From positions 124,049 through 188,048 of the forward strand of contig NZ_KB889629.1 of assembly GCF_000372745.1 (NCBI RefSeq): 64,000 nt of DNA. The letters are read 5' to 3'. The stretch is from Embleya scabrispora DSM 41855. Lineage in GTDB: Bacteria > Actinomycetota > Actinomycetes > Streptomycetales > Streptomycetaceae. Shown here one piece after another: positions 54,075 through 64,000 of the stretch. The notes under the pieces were generated by a model that saw only the letters and a list, made by a program, of their open reading frames with translations, searched no databases and had not been told where the DNA came from. The translations under genes and the position numbers were made by a program. Each line of letters opens with the position of its first letter. The stretch's first letter is position 1.

Positions 54075-56708
54075 GTGACCGAGAACACCACTCCCGCAGC
54101 CGCTGCCGCCGAGCAGCCGCAGGCCCTTCCCTCCCAGTACACCCCCGCCGAGGTAGAGGGGAAGCTGTACGAGCGCTGGGTAGCCGCGGGTTGGTTCGAG
54201 GCCGACGCCAAGAGCGACAAGCCGCCGTACACGATCGTCATTCCGCCGCCGAACGTCACCGGACAGTTGCACCTGGGCCACGCGTTCCAGCACACGTTGA
54301 TGGACGCGCTCACCCGCCGCAAGCGCATGCAGGGCTTCGAGGCGCTGTGGCTGCCCGGCATGGACCACGCCGGCATCGCCACCCAGAACGTGGTCGAGCG
54401 CGAGCTGGCCAAGGAAAGCAAGTCGCGGCACGACCTGGGCCGCGAGGCGTTCGTGGACCGGGTCTGGCAGTGGAAGGAAGAGTACGGCGGCCGGATCCTC
54501 GGCCAGATGCGTCGCCTGGGCGACGGCGTGGACTGGTCGCGTGAGCGCTTCACCATGGACGAGGGCCTGTCCCAGGCCGTGCAGACCATCTTCAAGCGGC
54601 TCTACGACGACGAGTTGATCTACCGCGCCGAGCGGATCATCAACTGGTGTCCGCGTTGTCTGACCGCGATCTCCGACATCGAGGTCGAGCACCAGGACGA
54701 CGACGGCGAACTGGTCTCCATCCGCTACGGCGACGGCGACGACGCGATCGTGGTGGCCACCACGCGCGCCGAGACCATGCTCGGCGACACCGCCGTCGCG
54801 GTGCACCCGAGCGACGAGCGGTACGCCCACCTGATCGGCACCGAGATCGAACTGCCGCTCACCGGGCGGCGGATCCCGATCGTGGCGGACGAGCACGTGG
54901 ACCCCGAGTTCGGCACCGGCGCGGTCAAGGTGACTCCGGCGCACGACCCGAACGACTTCGAGATCGGCCGTCGGCACAACCTGCCGATGCCCTCGGTGAT
55001 GAACGAGCGGGCGATCATCACGGTGCACGGCCCGTTCGAGGGCCTGGACCGCTACGAGGCGCGTTTCGCGATCGTGGCCGCGTTGCGCGAGCAGGGTCGG
55101 ATCGTCGCCGAGAAGCGCCCGTACACGCACGCGGTCGGGCACTGCTCGCGCTGCAAGACCACGGTCGAGCCGCGGCTGTCCATGCAGTGGTGGGTCCGGG
55201 TCGAGCCGCTGGCCAAGGCCGCCGGCGACGCGGTGCGCGACGGTCGGGTGGCCATCCACCCGCAGGAGCTGGCCGGGCGCTACTTCGGCTGGGTCGACAA
55301 CATGCACGACTGGTGCATCTCGCGGCAGCTGTGGTGGGGCCACCGGATCCCGGTCTGGTACGGCCCGAACGGCGAGACGGTCTGCGTGGGCCCGAACGAC
55401 GAGGCGCCCACCGGCGAGGGCTGGACGCAGGACACCGACGTGCTCGACACGTGGTTCTCCTCCGCGCTGTGGCCGTTCTCCACACTGGGCTGGCCCGAAC
55501 AGACCGCCGATCTGGCCAAGTTCTATCCGACCGACGTGCTGCTGACCGGGCACGACATCATCTTCTTCTGGGTCGCCCGGATGATGATGTTCGGGCTGTA
55601 CGCGATGGACGGGCAGGCGCCGTTCCACACCATCACGCTCACCGGCCTGGTCCGCGATCAGTTCGGCAAGAAGATGTCCAAGTCGTTCGGCAACGTGGTC
55701 GACCCGATCGACTGGATGGACGCGTACGGCACCGACGCGCTGCGCTTCACCCTGGCCCGCGGCGCCAACCCCGGCACCGACGTGCCGATCGGCGAGGACT
55801 GGGTCCAGGGCTCGCGCAACTTCTGCAACAAGATCTGGAACGCCACCCGGTTCGCGCTGATGAACGGCGCCACCGTGGAGGGCCCGATGCCGGCCGCCGG
55901 GCAACTCTCGGCGACCGACCGCTGGATCCTGTCCCGGCTGGACGCGGTCGTGGCCGAGGTGGACGCGTACTACGAGGACTACCAGTTCGCGAAGCTCTCG
56001 GACACGCTGTTCCACTTCGCCTGGGACGAGGTCTTCGACTGGTACGTCGAGCTGGCCAAGCTGCCGCTGAACGGCGAGGACGAGGCCGCCGCACAGGCCA
56101 CCCGGCGAGTCCTGGGTCACGTCCTGGACGTGACGCTGCGGCTGCTGCACCCGATCGTGCCGTTCGTGACCGAGGAGCTGTGGACCACGCTCACCGGCGG
56201 CGAGTCGCTCGTCGTGGCCGAGTGGCCCACCCCGAGCGGGTTCGCCGACCCGGCCGCCGAGGCCGAGATCACCACGCTCCGGCAGGTGGTCACCGAGGTC
56301 CGCCGATTCCGCTCGGACCAGGGCCTCAAGCCCGGCCAGCGGGTCCCGGCCAACATCTCGCTCGCGGGCACCGCGATCGCCGCGCACGAGGCGGCGCTGC
56401 GTCAGCTCGCCCGCTGCACGCCGGCCGGCGAGGGCTTCTCGGCGACCACGTCCTTCCCGGTCGCGGGCGCCGTGATCGAGCTGGACCTGTCCGGCGCGAT
56501 CGACTTCGCCGCCGAACGCAAGCGCCTGTCCAAGGACCTGGCCGAGGCGGAGAAGGTCCGCGACGTGAACACCAAGAAGCTCGGCAACGCGGGCTTCCTG
56601 GCCAAGGCCGCCCCCGACGTGGTGGACAAGGTCCGGGACAAGCTGGCCGGCGCCGAGGCCGACATCGAACGCATCAAGGGCCAGCTGGACCGGCTGCCCA
56701 CCGCCTGA
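54075..56708 (+). CDS. valS: valyl-tRNA synthetase
   Basis: An 877-residue class Ia synthetase charging tRNA-Val. HIGH-type HLGH is at about 66-69 and KMSKS at about 533-537. The inserted editing domain lies at about 190-340, where [13 protein letters not shown] and HPSDERY are found. The C-terminal coiled-coil tRNA-binding arm is present ([15 protein letters not shown]). GTG start with a -10 just upstream. Followed by folC after 95 bp; the group valS-folC-DUF4233-ndk is conserved in Streptomyces. Confidence 0.96.
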   Translation: MTENTTPAAAAAEQPQALPSQYTPAEVEGKLYERWVAAGWFEADAKSDKPPYTIVIPPPNVTGQLHLGHAFQHTLMDALTRRKRMQGFEALWLPGMDHAGIATQNVVERELAKESKSRHDLGREAFVDRVWQWKEEYGGRILGQMRRLGDGVDWSRERFTMDEGLSQAVQTIFKRLYDDELIYRAERIINWCPRCLTAISDIEVEHQDDDGELVSIRYGDGDDAIVVATTRAETMLGDTAVAVHPSDERYAHLIGTEIELPLTGRRIPIVADEHVDPEFGTGAVKVTPAHDPNDFEIGRRHNLPMPSVMNERAIITVHGPFEGLDRYEARFAIVAALREQGRIVAEKRPYTHAVGHCSRCKTTVEPRLSMQWWVRVEPLAKAAGDAVRDGRVAIHPQELAGRYFGWVDNMHDWCISRQLWWGHRIPVWYGPNGETVCVGPNDEAPTGEGWTQDTDVLDTWFSSALWPFSTLGWPEQTADLAKFYPTDVLLTGHDIIFFWVARMMMFGLYAMDGQAPFHTITLTGLVRDQFGKKMSKSFGNVVDPIDWMDAYGTDALRFTLARGANPGTDVPIGEDWVQGSRNFCNKIWNATRFALMNGATVEGPMPAAGQLSATDRWILSRLDAVVAEVDAYYEDYQFAKLSDTLFHFAWDEVFDWYVELAKLPLNGEDEAAAQATRRVLGHVLDVTLRLLHPIVPFVTEELWTTLTGGESLVVAEWPTPSGFADPAAEAEITTLRQVVTEVRRFRSDQGLKPGQRVPANISLAGTAIAAHEAALRQLARCTPAGEGFSATTSFPVAGAVIELDLSGAIDFAAERKRLSKDLAEAEKVRDVNTKKLGNAGFLAKAAPDVVDKVRDKLAGAEADIERIKGQLDRLPTA

Positions 56709-56803
56709 CCCGACCGCCCGCCCGGCCCGGGCACACCCTCCCGGGCCGGGCGGGCGGCCACCCCGCAAGCAACCCCAGCTCCCGCAGAACTCGATCAGAA
56801 CCG

Positions 56804-58255
56804 GTGACACCTGTGACAGACCCCGCCGAGGCACTGGCCGCACAGCGCGCCGTCGAGGCCGAGCTGATCGGGCGCTGGCCCGAGACGAAGCTCGACCCCT
56901 CCACCGACCGTGTGGTCGCGCTGATGGACGTGCTCGGCGAACCTCAGCGGGCGTACCCGGTCATCCACATCACCGGCACCAACGGCAAGACCAGCACGGC
57001 CCGGATGATCGAGGCGCTGCTGCGGGCCTTCCAACTGCGCACCGGCCGCTACACCAGCCCGCACGTGGAGTCGATGACCGAGCGGATCAGCCTGGACGGC
57101 GAGCCGATCGACGCCGAGCGCTTCGTCGAGACCTACCGCGACATCGAGCCGTACATCGACATCGTCGACGCGGCCCAGCCGCACCGGTTGTCCTTCTTCG
57201 AGGTGATCACCGCGATGGCGTACGCGGCCTTCGCCGACGCGCCGGTGGACGTCGCGGTGGTCGAGGTCGGCATGGGCGGCACGTGGGACGCGACCAACGT
57301 GGTCGACGGCACGGTCGCCGTGGTCACCCCGATCGCGGTGGACCACGCCGCCCGCCTCGGTGGCACGCCCGGCGAGATCGCGGTGGAGAAGGCCGGGATC
57401 ATCAAGCAGGACAGCCTGGTCGTGCTGGCCCACCAGCCGGTGGACGCGGCCGAGGCGCTGATCCGGCGCGCGGTCGAGGTGGACGCGACGGTGGCCCGCG
57501 AGGGCATGGAGTTCGGCGTGGTCCGGCGCGACCTGGCGGTCGGCGGCCAGTTGCTCACCCTGCGCGGCCTGGCGGGGGAGTACGACGACGTCTTCCTGCC
57601 GCTGCACGGCAGCCACCAGGCGCACAACGCCGCGGTCGCGCTGGCCGCGGTGGAGGCGTTCCTGGGCGTCGGCGTGGCCGACCGCCCCGGGCTCACCAGC
57701 GGCGGCGCGCTGAACGCCGACCTGGTTCGTGAGGCGTTCGCGTCGGTCACCTCGCCGGGTCGGCTGGAGATCGTCCGGCGCAGCCCCACCGTCCTGATCG
57801 ACGCCGCGCACAACCCGGCCGGTGCCCGGGCCGCCGCGCAGGCGATGACCGACTCGTTCGACTTCCGGCACCTGGTCGGGGTGATCGGCGTGATGGGCGA
57901 CAAGGACGTGCGAGGCGTGCTCGAGGCGCTCGAACCGGTGCTCGCCGAGGTCGTGGTGACGCAGAACTCGCAGCCGCGCGCGATGCCGGTCGACGAACTC
58001 GCCGCGCTCGCGGTCGAGGTGTTCGGCGCGGACCGGGTCGAGGTGCAGCCGAGCCTGCCGGACGCGATCGAGGCCGCGGTCACGCTCGCCGAGGAGGAGG
58101 GTGACCTCGGCGGCGCGGGCGTGCTGATCACCGGCTCCGTGGTCACCGTCGGCGAAGCCCGGGTGCTCCTCAAGGGCGGCGAACCGGGTGCGGACCCGGG
58201 CACCGGCCCGGCCGGCGGGAGCGGCGGCGGCAACCGCAACGGAAGGAACGCCTGA
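56804..58255 (+). CDS. folC: bifunctional folylpolyglutamate synthase/dihydrofolate synthase
   Basis: A 483-residue Mur-ligase-type enzyme adding glutamate to folate and dihydropteroate. The P-loop is GTNGKT (about 58-63). GMGGTWDATN and the AAHNPAGA segment support FolC. The C-terminus ends in a Gly/Asn-rich tail. Two in-frame GTGs (56804 and 56813) are possible starts. Its stop is two bases before the DUF4233 gene, so they are coupled. Confidence 0.93.
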   Translation: MTPVTDPAEALAAQRAVEAELIGRWPETKLDPSTDRVVALMDVLGEPQRAYPVIHITGTNGKTSTARMIEALLRAFQLRTGRYTSPHVESMTERISLDGEPIDAERFVETYRDIEPYIDIVDAAQPHRLSFFEVITAMAYAAFADAPVDVAVVEVGMGGTWDATNVVDGTVAVVTPIAVDHAARLGGTPGEIAVEKAGIIKQDSLVVLAHQPVDAAEALIRRAVEVDATVAREGMEFGVVRRDLAVGGQLLTLRGLAGEYDDVFLPLHGSHQAHNAAVALAAVEAFLGVGVADRPGLTSGGALNADLVREAFASVTSPGRLEIVRRSPTVLIDAAHNPAGARAAAQAMTDSFDFRHLVGVIGVMGDKDVRGVLEALEPVLAEVVVTQNSQPRAMPVDELAALAVEVFGADRVEVQPSLPDAIEAAVTLAEEEGDLGGAGVLITGSVVTVGEARVLLKGGEPGADPGTGPAGGSGGGNRNGRNA

Positions 58256-58257
58256 GC

Positions 58258-58593
58258 ATGCGCGCGCTGTGTTCGACCCATCTGATCGGCCAGGCCCTGG
58301 TGATCTGTCTCGCCGCGTTGGTGGCGATGCAACTCACCGACATCTCCACCGGCGTGTTGTGGGCGGTCGCCGGACCGTCCGCCCTCGTGTGCGTCTGGCT
58401 GTGCGCCAAGCTCGGCCGGCCGTGGGCGATCACCGCGGGCTGGGTGCTCCAACTCGGCCTGTTCCTGACCGGTTTCGTGGTCCCGATGATGTTCCTGATC
58501 GGCGTGGTGTTCGCCGCGATCTGGTACGGCTGCGTCCGGGTCGGGCGGGTCATCGACGCCGCCAAGGCGGCCCGGACGGCCACCGCGGGCTGA
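58258..58593 (+). CDS. DUF4233 membrane protein
   Basis: A 111-residue protein with about four hydrophobic helices, typical of DUF4233, found between folC and ndk in actinomycetes. Function unknown. ATG at 58258 is two bases after the folC stop. The 119 bp before ndk should contain the ndk RBS and promoter. Confidence 0.85.
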   Translation: MRALCSTHLIGQALVICLAALVAMQLTDISTGVLWAVAGPSALVCVWLCAKLGRPWAITAGWVLQLGLFLTGFVVPMMFLIGVVFAAIWYGCVRVGRVIDAAKAARTATAG

Positions 58594-58712
58594 GTCGCGA
58601 CATACGGCCGAATGGTTGATGCGTTACCCCGGATAGGCTCTGGGCGTTGACCGTTCGTCGGGTCGCAAGGTTCGTACCCGTACCCCCTCTTCGAGGAAGC
58701 AAGGAGCCAAAC

Positions 58713-59123
58713 GTGTCCGAGCGCACGCTCGTCCTGGTCAAGCCGGACGGAGTCCGGCGTGGTCTCGTCGGCGAGGTCATCGGCCGCATCGAGCGCAAGG
58801 GCTTCACCCTGGCCGCGCTCGATCTGCGGGTGATGGATCGCGAGACGATCGAGCGGCACTACGCCGAGCACGAGGGCAAGCCGTTCTACGCCCCGCTCGT
58901 GGAGTTCATGACCTCGGCCCCCTCCGTGGCGCTGATCGTCGAGGGCGAGCGGGTGATCGAGTCCTTCCGCGTGCTCGCCGGCGTCACCGACCCGATCAAG
59001 GCCCTGCCGGGCACCATTCGCGGCGACTTCGCCACGATCACCCGGGAGAACATCGTGCACGGCTCCGACTCGCCGGAGTCCGCCGAGCGCGAGATCAAGA
59101 ACTTCTTTCCCGAACACGCCTGA
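58713..59123 (+). CDS. ndk: nucleoside diphosphate kinase
   Basis: A 136-residue kinase that balances nucleoside triphosphate pools. The active-site His116 is in NIVHGSDS, and the nucleotide-binding region is [14 protein letters not shown]. Length and motifs are complete. GTG with AAGGAG seven bases upstream. Followed by a gap with a T8 run. Confidence 0.96.
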   Translation: MSERTLVLVKPDGVRRGLVGEVIGRIERKGFTLAALDLRVMDRETIERHYAEHEGKPFYAPLVEFMTSAPSVALIVEGERVIESFRVLAGVTDPIKALPGTIRGDFATITRENIVHGSDSPESAEREIKNFFPEHA

Positions 59124-59208
59124 CGATTCGGTCGCGGCGCCCGGTGCGCCGCGCCGGATCGGCCGGTGATCCCCGCCGCGACGATCGCGCCGCGATGACT
59201 CCCGGGGG

Positions 59209-59250
59209 CCGCGCGACGCGCGCGGGCTGCGCGGAGGATCGATTTTTTTT
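59209..59250 (+). terminator. possible ndk terminator with T8 tract
   Basis: CCGCGC near 59209 and GCGCGG near 59230 can pair, and eight consecutive T residues follow after about 8 bp (59243-59250). A homopolymer of this length is rare in this DNA. Confidence 0.5.
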
Positions 59251-59531
59251 CGTGACCACACCGCGCGGCCCTCCGCGCGACCCGCCGGGGCGCCCTATCG
59301 GGCCTCGACCGTGCGCTGTTAGAGGGAAATCCCTCCACTCGCCGCGCGTGGCACGCAACCCCTCGCCCCGTGATCACGTCATGGTGGATGAAGGGTGCAG
59401 CCGTGCCCCGGTACGTTGCGGTTCTGCCGCCGGTACACCGTGCCTACGATTGTGGTCGGTCGATCCGGCGTGCTTGGTACGACGTCCCTCGGCCGGCTCA
59501 TGTCCTCATGGCTACGAGCTCGGGAAGGCCC

Positions 59532-59537
59532 TAGGTT
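59532..59537 (+). promoter_or_regulatory. -10 element TAGGTT for leaderless mreB
   Basis: TAGGTT ends six bases before ATG 59544. Confidence 0.5.
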
Positions 59538-59543
59538 CTTTAT

Positions 59544-60575
59544 ATGGCGAACAACTTGTCGTTCATCGGTCGTGACATGGCGGTCGACCTCGGTACGGCC
59601 AACACGCTGGTGTACGTCAGAGGCCGCGGCATCGTATTGAACGAGCCGTCGGTGGTCGCCAAGAACACCACCACCGGGGGCATCCTGGCGGTGGGCGCCG
59701 AGGCGAAGAAGATGATCGGTCGCACGCCCGGCAACATCGTGGCGATCCGGCCGCTCAAGGACGGCGTGATCGCCGACTTCGAGATCACCGAGCGCATGTT
59801 GCGCTACTTCATCCTCAAGGTGCACCGTCGTCGCTACCTGGCCCGTCCGCGCGTGGTGATCTGCGTGCCCTCGGGCATCACCGGCGTCGAACGCCGCGCC
59901 GTGGTCGAGGCGTCCAGTCAGGCCGGCGCGCGCAGCGTGCACATCATCGAGGAGCCGATGGCCGCCGCGATCGGCGCCGGTCTGCCGGTGCACGAGGCGA
60001 CCGGCAACATGGTCGTCGACATCGGCGGCGGCACCACCGAGGTCGCGGTGATCTCGCTCGGTGGCATCGTCACCGCCCAGTCGATCCGGGTGGCCGGCGA
60101 CGAGTTGGACAACGCGATCATCGCCTACGTCAAGAAGGAGTACTCGCTGCTCCTGGGCGAGCGCAGTGCCGAGGAAATCAAGATGTCGATCGGCTCGGCC
60201 TTCGACCTCGGCGAGGACGAGCACAGCGAGATTCGTGGTCGCGACCTGGTCAGCGGCCTGCCGAAGACGATCGTGATCTCCACCTCGGAGGTCCGCAAGG
60301 CGATCGAGGAACCGGTCAACACCATCGTGGACGCGGTCAAGAGCACGCTGGACCAGTGTCCGCCCGAACTCGCCGGCGACGTGATGGATCGTGGCATCGT
60401 GCTCACCGGCGGCGGCGCCCTGCTGCGTGGCCTCGACGAGCGACTGCGCACCGAGACCGGGATGCCGATCCACATCGCCGACAACCCGTTGGACTCGGTG
60501 GCTCTGGGCGCGGGCAAGTGCGTCGAGGAATACGAGAAGCTCCAGCAGGTATTGGACGCCCAACCGCGCCGCTGA
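59544..60575 (+). CDS. mreB: rod-shape-determining protein MreB
   Basis: A 343-residue bacterial actin. ATP-binding motifs are [13 protein letters not shown] near the start, [13 protein letters not shown] at about 156-168 and [12 protein letters not shown] near 290. In Streptomyces MreB acts mainly in spore-wall synthesis (established), unlike in rods. First gene of the mreBCD-pbp2 cluster, spaced 114 bp from mreC. Confidence 0.96.
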   Translation: MANNLSFIGRDMAVDLGTANTLVYVRGRGIVLNEPSVVAKNTTTGGILAVGAEAKKMIGRTPGNIVAIRPLKDGVIADFEITERMLRYFILKVHRRRYLARPRVVICVPSGITGVERRAVVEASSQAGARSVHIIEEPMAAAIGAGLPVHEATGNMVVDIGGGTTEVAVISLGGIVTAQSIRVAGDELDNAIIAYVKKEYSLLLGERSAEEIKMSIGSAFDLGEDEHSEIRGRDLVSGLPKTIVISTSEVRKAIEEPVNTIVDAVKSTLDQCPPELAGDVMDRGIVLTGGGALLRGLDERLRTETGMPIHIADNPLDSVALGAGKCVEEYEKLQQVLDAQPRR

Positions 60576-60689
60576 CCGAGGACGCGGGGGCGGCCGCCGC
60601 AATCGCCGCCCACCGTGCTCGGCCCGGCACGGCCACACACCACAACTGCCCACAAGCGCCGCAACGTACGAAAGGGGCGGGCGCGCATC

Positions 60690-61760
60690 GTGAGGGACTC
60701 CCGGCACGGTCGGCTGGTCCTCGTGCTGCTGCTAGCGATCTCTTTCGCCCTCATCACCGTGGACATCCGCGGTGGCCGGAACTCGCCCATCGCGAACGTC
60801 CGCGATTGGGCCTCGGCCGTGTTCGGTCCCGCCGAACGCGGCGTGTCCGCCGCCGTGGACCCCGTCGGCCGGGCCGTGAACGCGGTCAAGGACGCGGGAT
60901 CCCACGAGGGCGAGAAGAAGCGCCTGCAGGACGAGAACGCCAAGCTTCGTCAACAGGTGGACAACATCGAGTTCGACCGCAACCGCGCGGCCGAATTGGA
61001 CAGACTGCTCAAGGTCTCCTCGGCCGGGCAGTACAAGATCAAGCCCGCGCGAGTGATCGCCGTCGGGCCCGCCCAGGGCTTCTCCTGGACGGTGACCATC
61101 GACGCGGGCGCGGGCGACGGCATCAGGCCGGACATGACCGTGATCAACGGCGACGGACTGGTCGGTCGGGTGACCCACGTGGGTCCGATGACCGCGACCG
61201 TGCTGCTCGCCAGCGACCCCGGATTCGCGGTCGGCTCGCGACTGGCCGGATCGATGGAGATAGGGATCACCTCCGGCCGCGGCGACAAGCCGATGAACCT
61301 CAAGCTGCTCAACGGCCAGGCCAACGTCAAGAAGGGCGACCGGCTGGTGACGTTCGGCTCGCAGGGCGGCAAGCCGTTCGTGGCGGGCGTGCCGGTGGGC
61401 GAGGTCGCCGAGGTACGCAACACCCCGGGTGAACTCACCCGCAGCGTCGAGGTGAAGTCGTACGTGCACTTCTCCAGGCTGGACACGGTGGGCGTGGTGA
61501 TCGAGCCGCCGCGCACCGATCCGCGCGACGCGGTGCTGCCGCCGCTCGCCCAGGAGGTCGCCGCGCCACCGAGCGCTCCGGCCGCTCCTCCCGCGCCGCC
61601 CGCCCCGCCCGCGTCCACCGAGCCGCCCAAGGGCACCACGGCTGCCAAGCCCCCCGCCGGCGGTACCCGCAGCAACAACGCGAACGCGGCCGACCCCGGC
61701 GCCGACGGCCGTCGCAAGCCGTCGTCCGGGGGCACGACCCCACCGACCGGAAGGGACTGA
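60690..61760 (+). CDS. mreC: cell-shape protein MreC
   Basis: A 356-residue membrane-anchored protein. One helix (about 10-25) precedes a coiled coil (EKKRLQDENAKLRQQVDN) and the beta-barrel periplasmic domain. It ends in a disordered Pro/Ala/Gly tail of about 80 residues, longer than in rod bacteria. The GTG at 60690 with AAAGGGG upstream is preferred over an earlier GTG at 60615; homologues begin near RDSRHGRL. It links MreB to PBP2. Confidence 0.92.
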   Translation: MRDSRHGRLVLVLLLAISFALITVDIRGGRNSPIANVRDWASAVFGPAERGVSAAVDPVGRAVNAVKDAGSHEGEKKRLQDENAKLRQQVDNIEFDRNRAAELDRLLKVSSAGQYKIKPARVIAVGPAQGFSWTVTIDAGAGDGIRPDMTVINGDGLVGRVTHVGPMTATVLLASDPGFAVGSRLAGSMEIGITSGRGDKPMNLKLLNGQANVKKGDRLVTFGSQGGKPFVAGVPVGEVAEVRNTPGELTRSVEVKSYVHFSRLDTVGVVIEPPRTDPRDAVLPPLAQEVAAPPSAPAAPPAPPAPPASTEPPKGTTAAKPPAGGTRSNNANAADPGADGRRKPSSGGTTPPTGRD

Positions 61761-61764
61761 GACG

Positions 61765-62292
61765 GTGCGGATCTCCCGCGTGCTCTTCGCCGCGCTGCTG
61801 ATCGTCGTCGCGCTCGTCGTCCAGGTGAGCGTGCTCGCCCGGCTCGGTCTGCCCGGCGCGGTGCCGGACCTGCTGCTCCTGGTGGTGGTCGGGCTCGCGC
61901 TGACCTACGGACCGACCTCCGGCTGCATGATCGGCTTCGCGGCCGGCCTGTGCGCCGACCTCGCACCGCCCGCGGACCACGCGGCGGGCCGGTACGCGTT
62001 CGTGTTGTGCCTGACCGGGTACGTCGCCGGCCTGTTCGTCTCGCGCAGCCCCAGACGCTCGGTGCTCGCGCCGATCGCCGTCGTCGCGTTCGCCGCGGCG
62101 GCCACCACCGTGTTGTACGCGGCGGTCGGTGCGCTGGTCGGCGACGGTGCGGTGCGCCAGGTGGGGCTGACCAAGCTGCTGCTGACGGCGGTGGTCTACG
62201 ACGCGATCCTGGCCCCGTTCGTGGTGCCGTGGGTGATGGCGCTGGCCCGCAAAGTGGATCCGAAACCGATGCTCTCGGGCCTGTCCCGGTAG
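61765..62292 (+). CDS. mreD: cell-shape protein MreD
   Basis: A 175-residue membrane protein with about five helices, typical of MreD. GTG start four bases after the mreC stop, so the two are coupled. It works with MreC in the wall synthesis complex. Confidence 0.9.
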   Translation: MRISRVLFAALLIVVALVVQVSVLARLGLPGAVPDLLLLVVVGLALTYGPTSGCMIGFAAGLCADLAPPADHAAGRYAFVLCLTGYVAGLFVSRSPRRSVLAPIAVVAFAAAATTVLYAAVGALVGDGAVRQVGLTKLLLTAVVYDAILAPFVVPWVMALARKVDPKPMLSGLSR

Positions 62293-62308
62293 GGGGTGAA
62301 CGCCCAAG

Positions 62309-64000
62309 ATGCGTAACCGGATGCCGAGCCTGCTCAACGCCGGCCGCTCCAGGGGAGACGGCGCACACAGTGTGCGCGCCCGGATGGTGATCCTGCAGAT
62401 CCTGGTCCTGTCGCTGATAATCACTCTCTTCGGCCGGTTGTGGTACCTGCAGATCCGCGAGGGCGACCACTACGCCGCGGCCGCGTCGCAGAACCAGGTT
62501 CGGGACGTGGTGACTCCGGCGGTACGCGGCCAGATCCTCGACGACCGGGGCCGCCCGCTGGTCAACAACCGCACCGCGCTCGTGGTCTCGGTCAGCCGCA
62601 CCGAACTGCTGCGAATGCCCGACTCCGGCGCGCAGGTGCTGACCAAGCTGGCCGAGGTGCTGCGACTGCCCGCCGACGAGGTCAAGGCGCGCACCCGGCT
62701 GTGCGAGCGCAACGTGCCCAAGCCGTGCTGGAACGGCTCGCCGTACCAGCCGATTCCGGTCACCGACAATGCCACCACCGAGCAGGCGCTGACCATCATG
62801 GAGCACCGCGAGGACTTTCCCGGGGTGACCGCCGAGCCCACCGCGGTGCGCCAGTACCCGGCGCCCGAGGGAGCCAACGGCGCACACATCGTGGGCTATC
62901 TCTCGCCGGTCTCCGACGAGGAGTTGAGCAAGCAGAAGGCGGAGGGCAAGAAGGACATCCAGCGCGCCGACGAGGTCGGTCGCAGCGGTCTGGAACGCAG
63001 CTACGACGCGGACCTGCGCGGGAAGTCCGGGGTCACCGGGCTGTCCGTGGACCACCTCGGTCGGGTCACCGGCACCGTCTCGGAGACCGCGGCGGTGGCC
63101 GGGAACCACCTGGTGACCAGCATCGACGCGAGGATCCAGGCGATCACCGAACAGCAGCTCGACGAGGCGATGAAGCGGGCCCGGGCGACCTTCGACGCGG
63201 GCAACACGCACAAGAACTTCATCGCCGACGCGGGTGCGGCCGTGGTCATGGACGTCAAGACCGGCCGGGTGATCGCGATGGCCAGCGCGCCCAACTACGA
63301 CCCGTCGGTCTGGGTGGGCGGCATCTCGCCGCAGGACTACAAGGCGCTCACCGACGAGAAGGCCGGTGTGCCGCTGGTGTCCCGGGCCATACAGGGTCAG
63401 TTCGCACCGGGCTCGATCTTCAAGGTGGTCTCCACCTCGGCCGCGGCCGAGTCGGGCTACTCCACCAAGGCCAACTACGACTGCTCGCCGAGCATCTCGG
63501 TCGGCGGCCAGACCTTCAACAACCTGGAGTCCAGGGGCTACGGCCCGATCACGCTCCAGCGCGCCCTGGAGGTCTCCTGCAACACCGTCTTCTACGGCAT
63601 CGGCTACGACATGTGGCTCAGGGACGGCGGGATCTTCGGCAAGAACCCCAGGGACCCGATGGTCACCATGGCCAAGAACTACGGCCTGGGCGCCCCCACC
63701 GGCATCGACCTGCCCGGCGAGTCCGGCGGGCGGATCGCCGACCGGGCCTGGAAGAAGCGCAACTGGGAGCAGAACAAGGACGCGTGGTGCAAGCAGGGCA
63801 ACACCGGCAACGACTACGCGGACAAGATCGCCAAGGAGAACTGCGTCGACGGCTGGCAGTTCCGCGCCGGTGACGCGATCAACTTCGCGATCGGCCAGGG
63901 CGACACCACGGTCACCCCGTTGCAGATGACCCGGGCGTACGCGGCGATCGCCAACGGCGGCACGCTGTGGAAGCCGACCCTCGGCAAGGCCGTGGTCAGC
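62309..64000 (+). CDS. pbp2: penicillin-binding protein 2 (partial, runs off the window)
   Basis: The first 564 codons of a class B PBP. A helix at about 26-45 is followed by the dimerisation domain (VRGQILDDRGRPLV; GRSGLERSYD) and the transpeptidase domain with SxxK Ser369-Lys372 (PGSIFK) and SxN Ser423-Asn425. The KTG motif lies beyond the window edge. ATG at 62309 lies 16 bases after mreD. It cross-links septal or spore-wall peptidoglycan with MreBCD. Confidence 0.95.
   Translation, partial: MRNRMPSLLNAGRSRGDGAHSVRARMVILQILVLSLIITLFGRLWYLQIREGDHYAAAASQNQVRDVVTPAVRGQILDDRGRPLVNNRTALVVSVSRTELLRMPDSGAQVLTKLAEVLRLPADEVKARTRLCERNVPKPCWNGSPYQPIPVTDNATTEQALTIMEHREDFPGVTAEPTAVRQYPAPEGANGAHIVGYLSPVSDEELSKQKAEGKKDIQRADEVGRSGLERSYDADLRGKSGVTGLSVDHLGRVTGTVSETAAVAGNHLVTSIDARIQAITEQQLDEAMKRARATFDAGNTHKNFIADAGAAVVMDVKTGRVIAMASAPNYDPSVWVGGISPQDYKALTDEKAGVPLVSRAIQGQFAPGSIFKVVSTSAAAESGYSTKANYDCSPSISVGGQTFNNLESRGYGPITLQRALEVSCNTVFYGIGYDMWLRDGGIFGKNPRDPMVTMAKNYGLGAPTGIDLPGESGGRIADRAWKKRNWEQNKDAWCKQGNTGNDYADKIAKENCVDGWQFRAGDAINFAIGQGDTTVTPLQMTRAYAAIANGGTLWKPTLGKAVVS

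Larger units (their letters stand above)
59124..59543. other. intergenic region between ndk and mreB
   Basis: 420 bp without a gene. It contains an 8-T run (59243-59250) preceded by CGCGC-rich sequence that can pair, and a -10 TAGGTT (59532-59537) before mreB. The Streptomyces mreB gene is known to have several promoters, which would fit in this gap. Confidence 0.55.

Noticed and set aside
54647..58255. Single frame joining valS DNA and folC
   Set aside because: Within valS it is out of frame with the synthetase; folC has its own start near 56804.

Overview
The window is a gene-dense stretch of a very GC-rich actinomycete chromosome. Codon third positions are almost all G or C, GTG starts are common, and there are GTGA/ATGA overlaps and many apparently leaderless genes. 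Gene content and order (ssbB, ettA, glbO, malQ, pepN, rpiB, nei, then tRNA-Gly, tRNA-Pro, tig, clpP1, clpP2, clpX, valS, folC, DUF4233, ndk, mreBCD, pbp2) match the conserved core of the Streptomycetaceae. Species cannot be fixed from the sequence alone. No rRNA, IS element, prophage or CRISPR array was seen.

Layout. 1-6.7 kb: dynamin-like GTPases, the tail-less SSB paralogue SsbB, a surface adhesin with a thioester domain and an LAxTG sorting signal, and the translational ABC-F protein EttA. 6.8-17 kb: a hotdog thioesterase, a truncated haemoglobin, an NAD(P)-binding/DUF2867 protein, an MscS channel, a prolyl oligopeptidase, an HNH endonuclease and 4-alpha-glucanotransferase. 17-26.5 kb: two tandem M1 aminopeptidases, a mycothiol-type DsbA-fold reductase, an unrecognised 236-residue protein, an aldehyde dehydrogenase and the biotin transporter BioY. 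26.6-30 kb: a small membrane protein with a probably frameshifted tail, RpiB, a Nei-type glycosylase and a membrane-anchored PP2C phosphatase. 30-33 kb: a cbiMNQO cobalt transporter on the minus strand behind a cobalamin riboswitch whose P1 stem and promoter can both be read. 33-46 kb: accessory metabolism, including an RDD protein, a class II aldolase, an orphan roadblock protein, an epimerase, a glutathione peroxidase, a PP2C-like protein, a secreted 5'-nucleotidase with a PHO-box-like element, a LacI regulator, a lipoprotein, an ADP-ribosylglycohydrolase, a DMT transporter and an F420-type oxidoreductase. 46.5-64 kb: tRNAs, protein quality control (trigger factor, ClpP1P2, ClpX), valS, folC, ndk and the cell-shape cluster mreBCD-pbp2, which runs off the right edge.

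How the genes work together. Trigger factor, ClpP1P2 and ClpX form one folding and proteolysis block, with a ClgR-type box before clpP1. MreB, MreC, MreD and PBP2 build the lateral or spore wall. CbiMNQO and BioY import cofactors (cobalt, biotin). The secreted nucleotidase fits phosphate scavenging.

Most of the window is ordinary core genome. The less explained signals are regulatory: several near-perfect inverted repeats (before ssbB, the adhesin, bioY, the roadblock gene and the epimerase), a nine-copy 8-bp tandem repeat, a long gene-free interval between tig and clpP1, a recurring leaderless-promoter pattern, and a 59-codon ORF bridging the two GTPase genes with GTGA overlaps at both ends. 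I found no clearly new multi-gene system.
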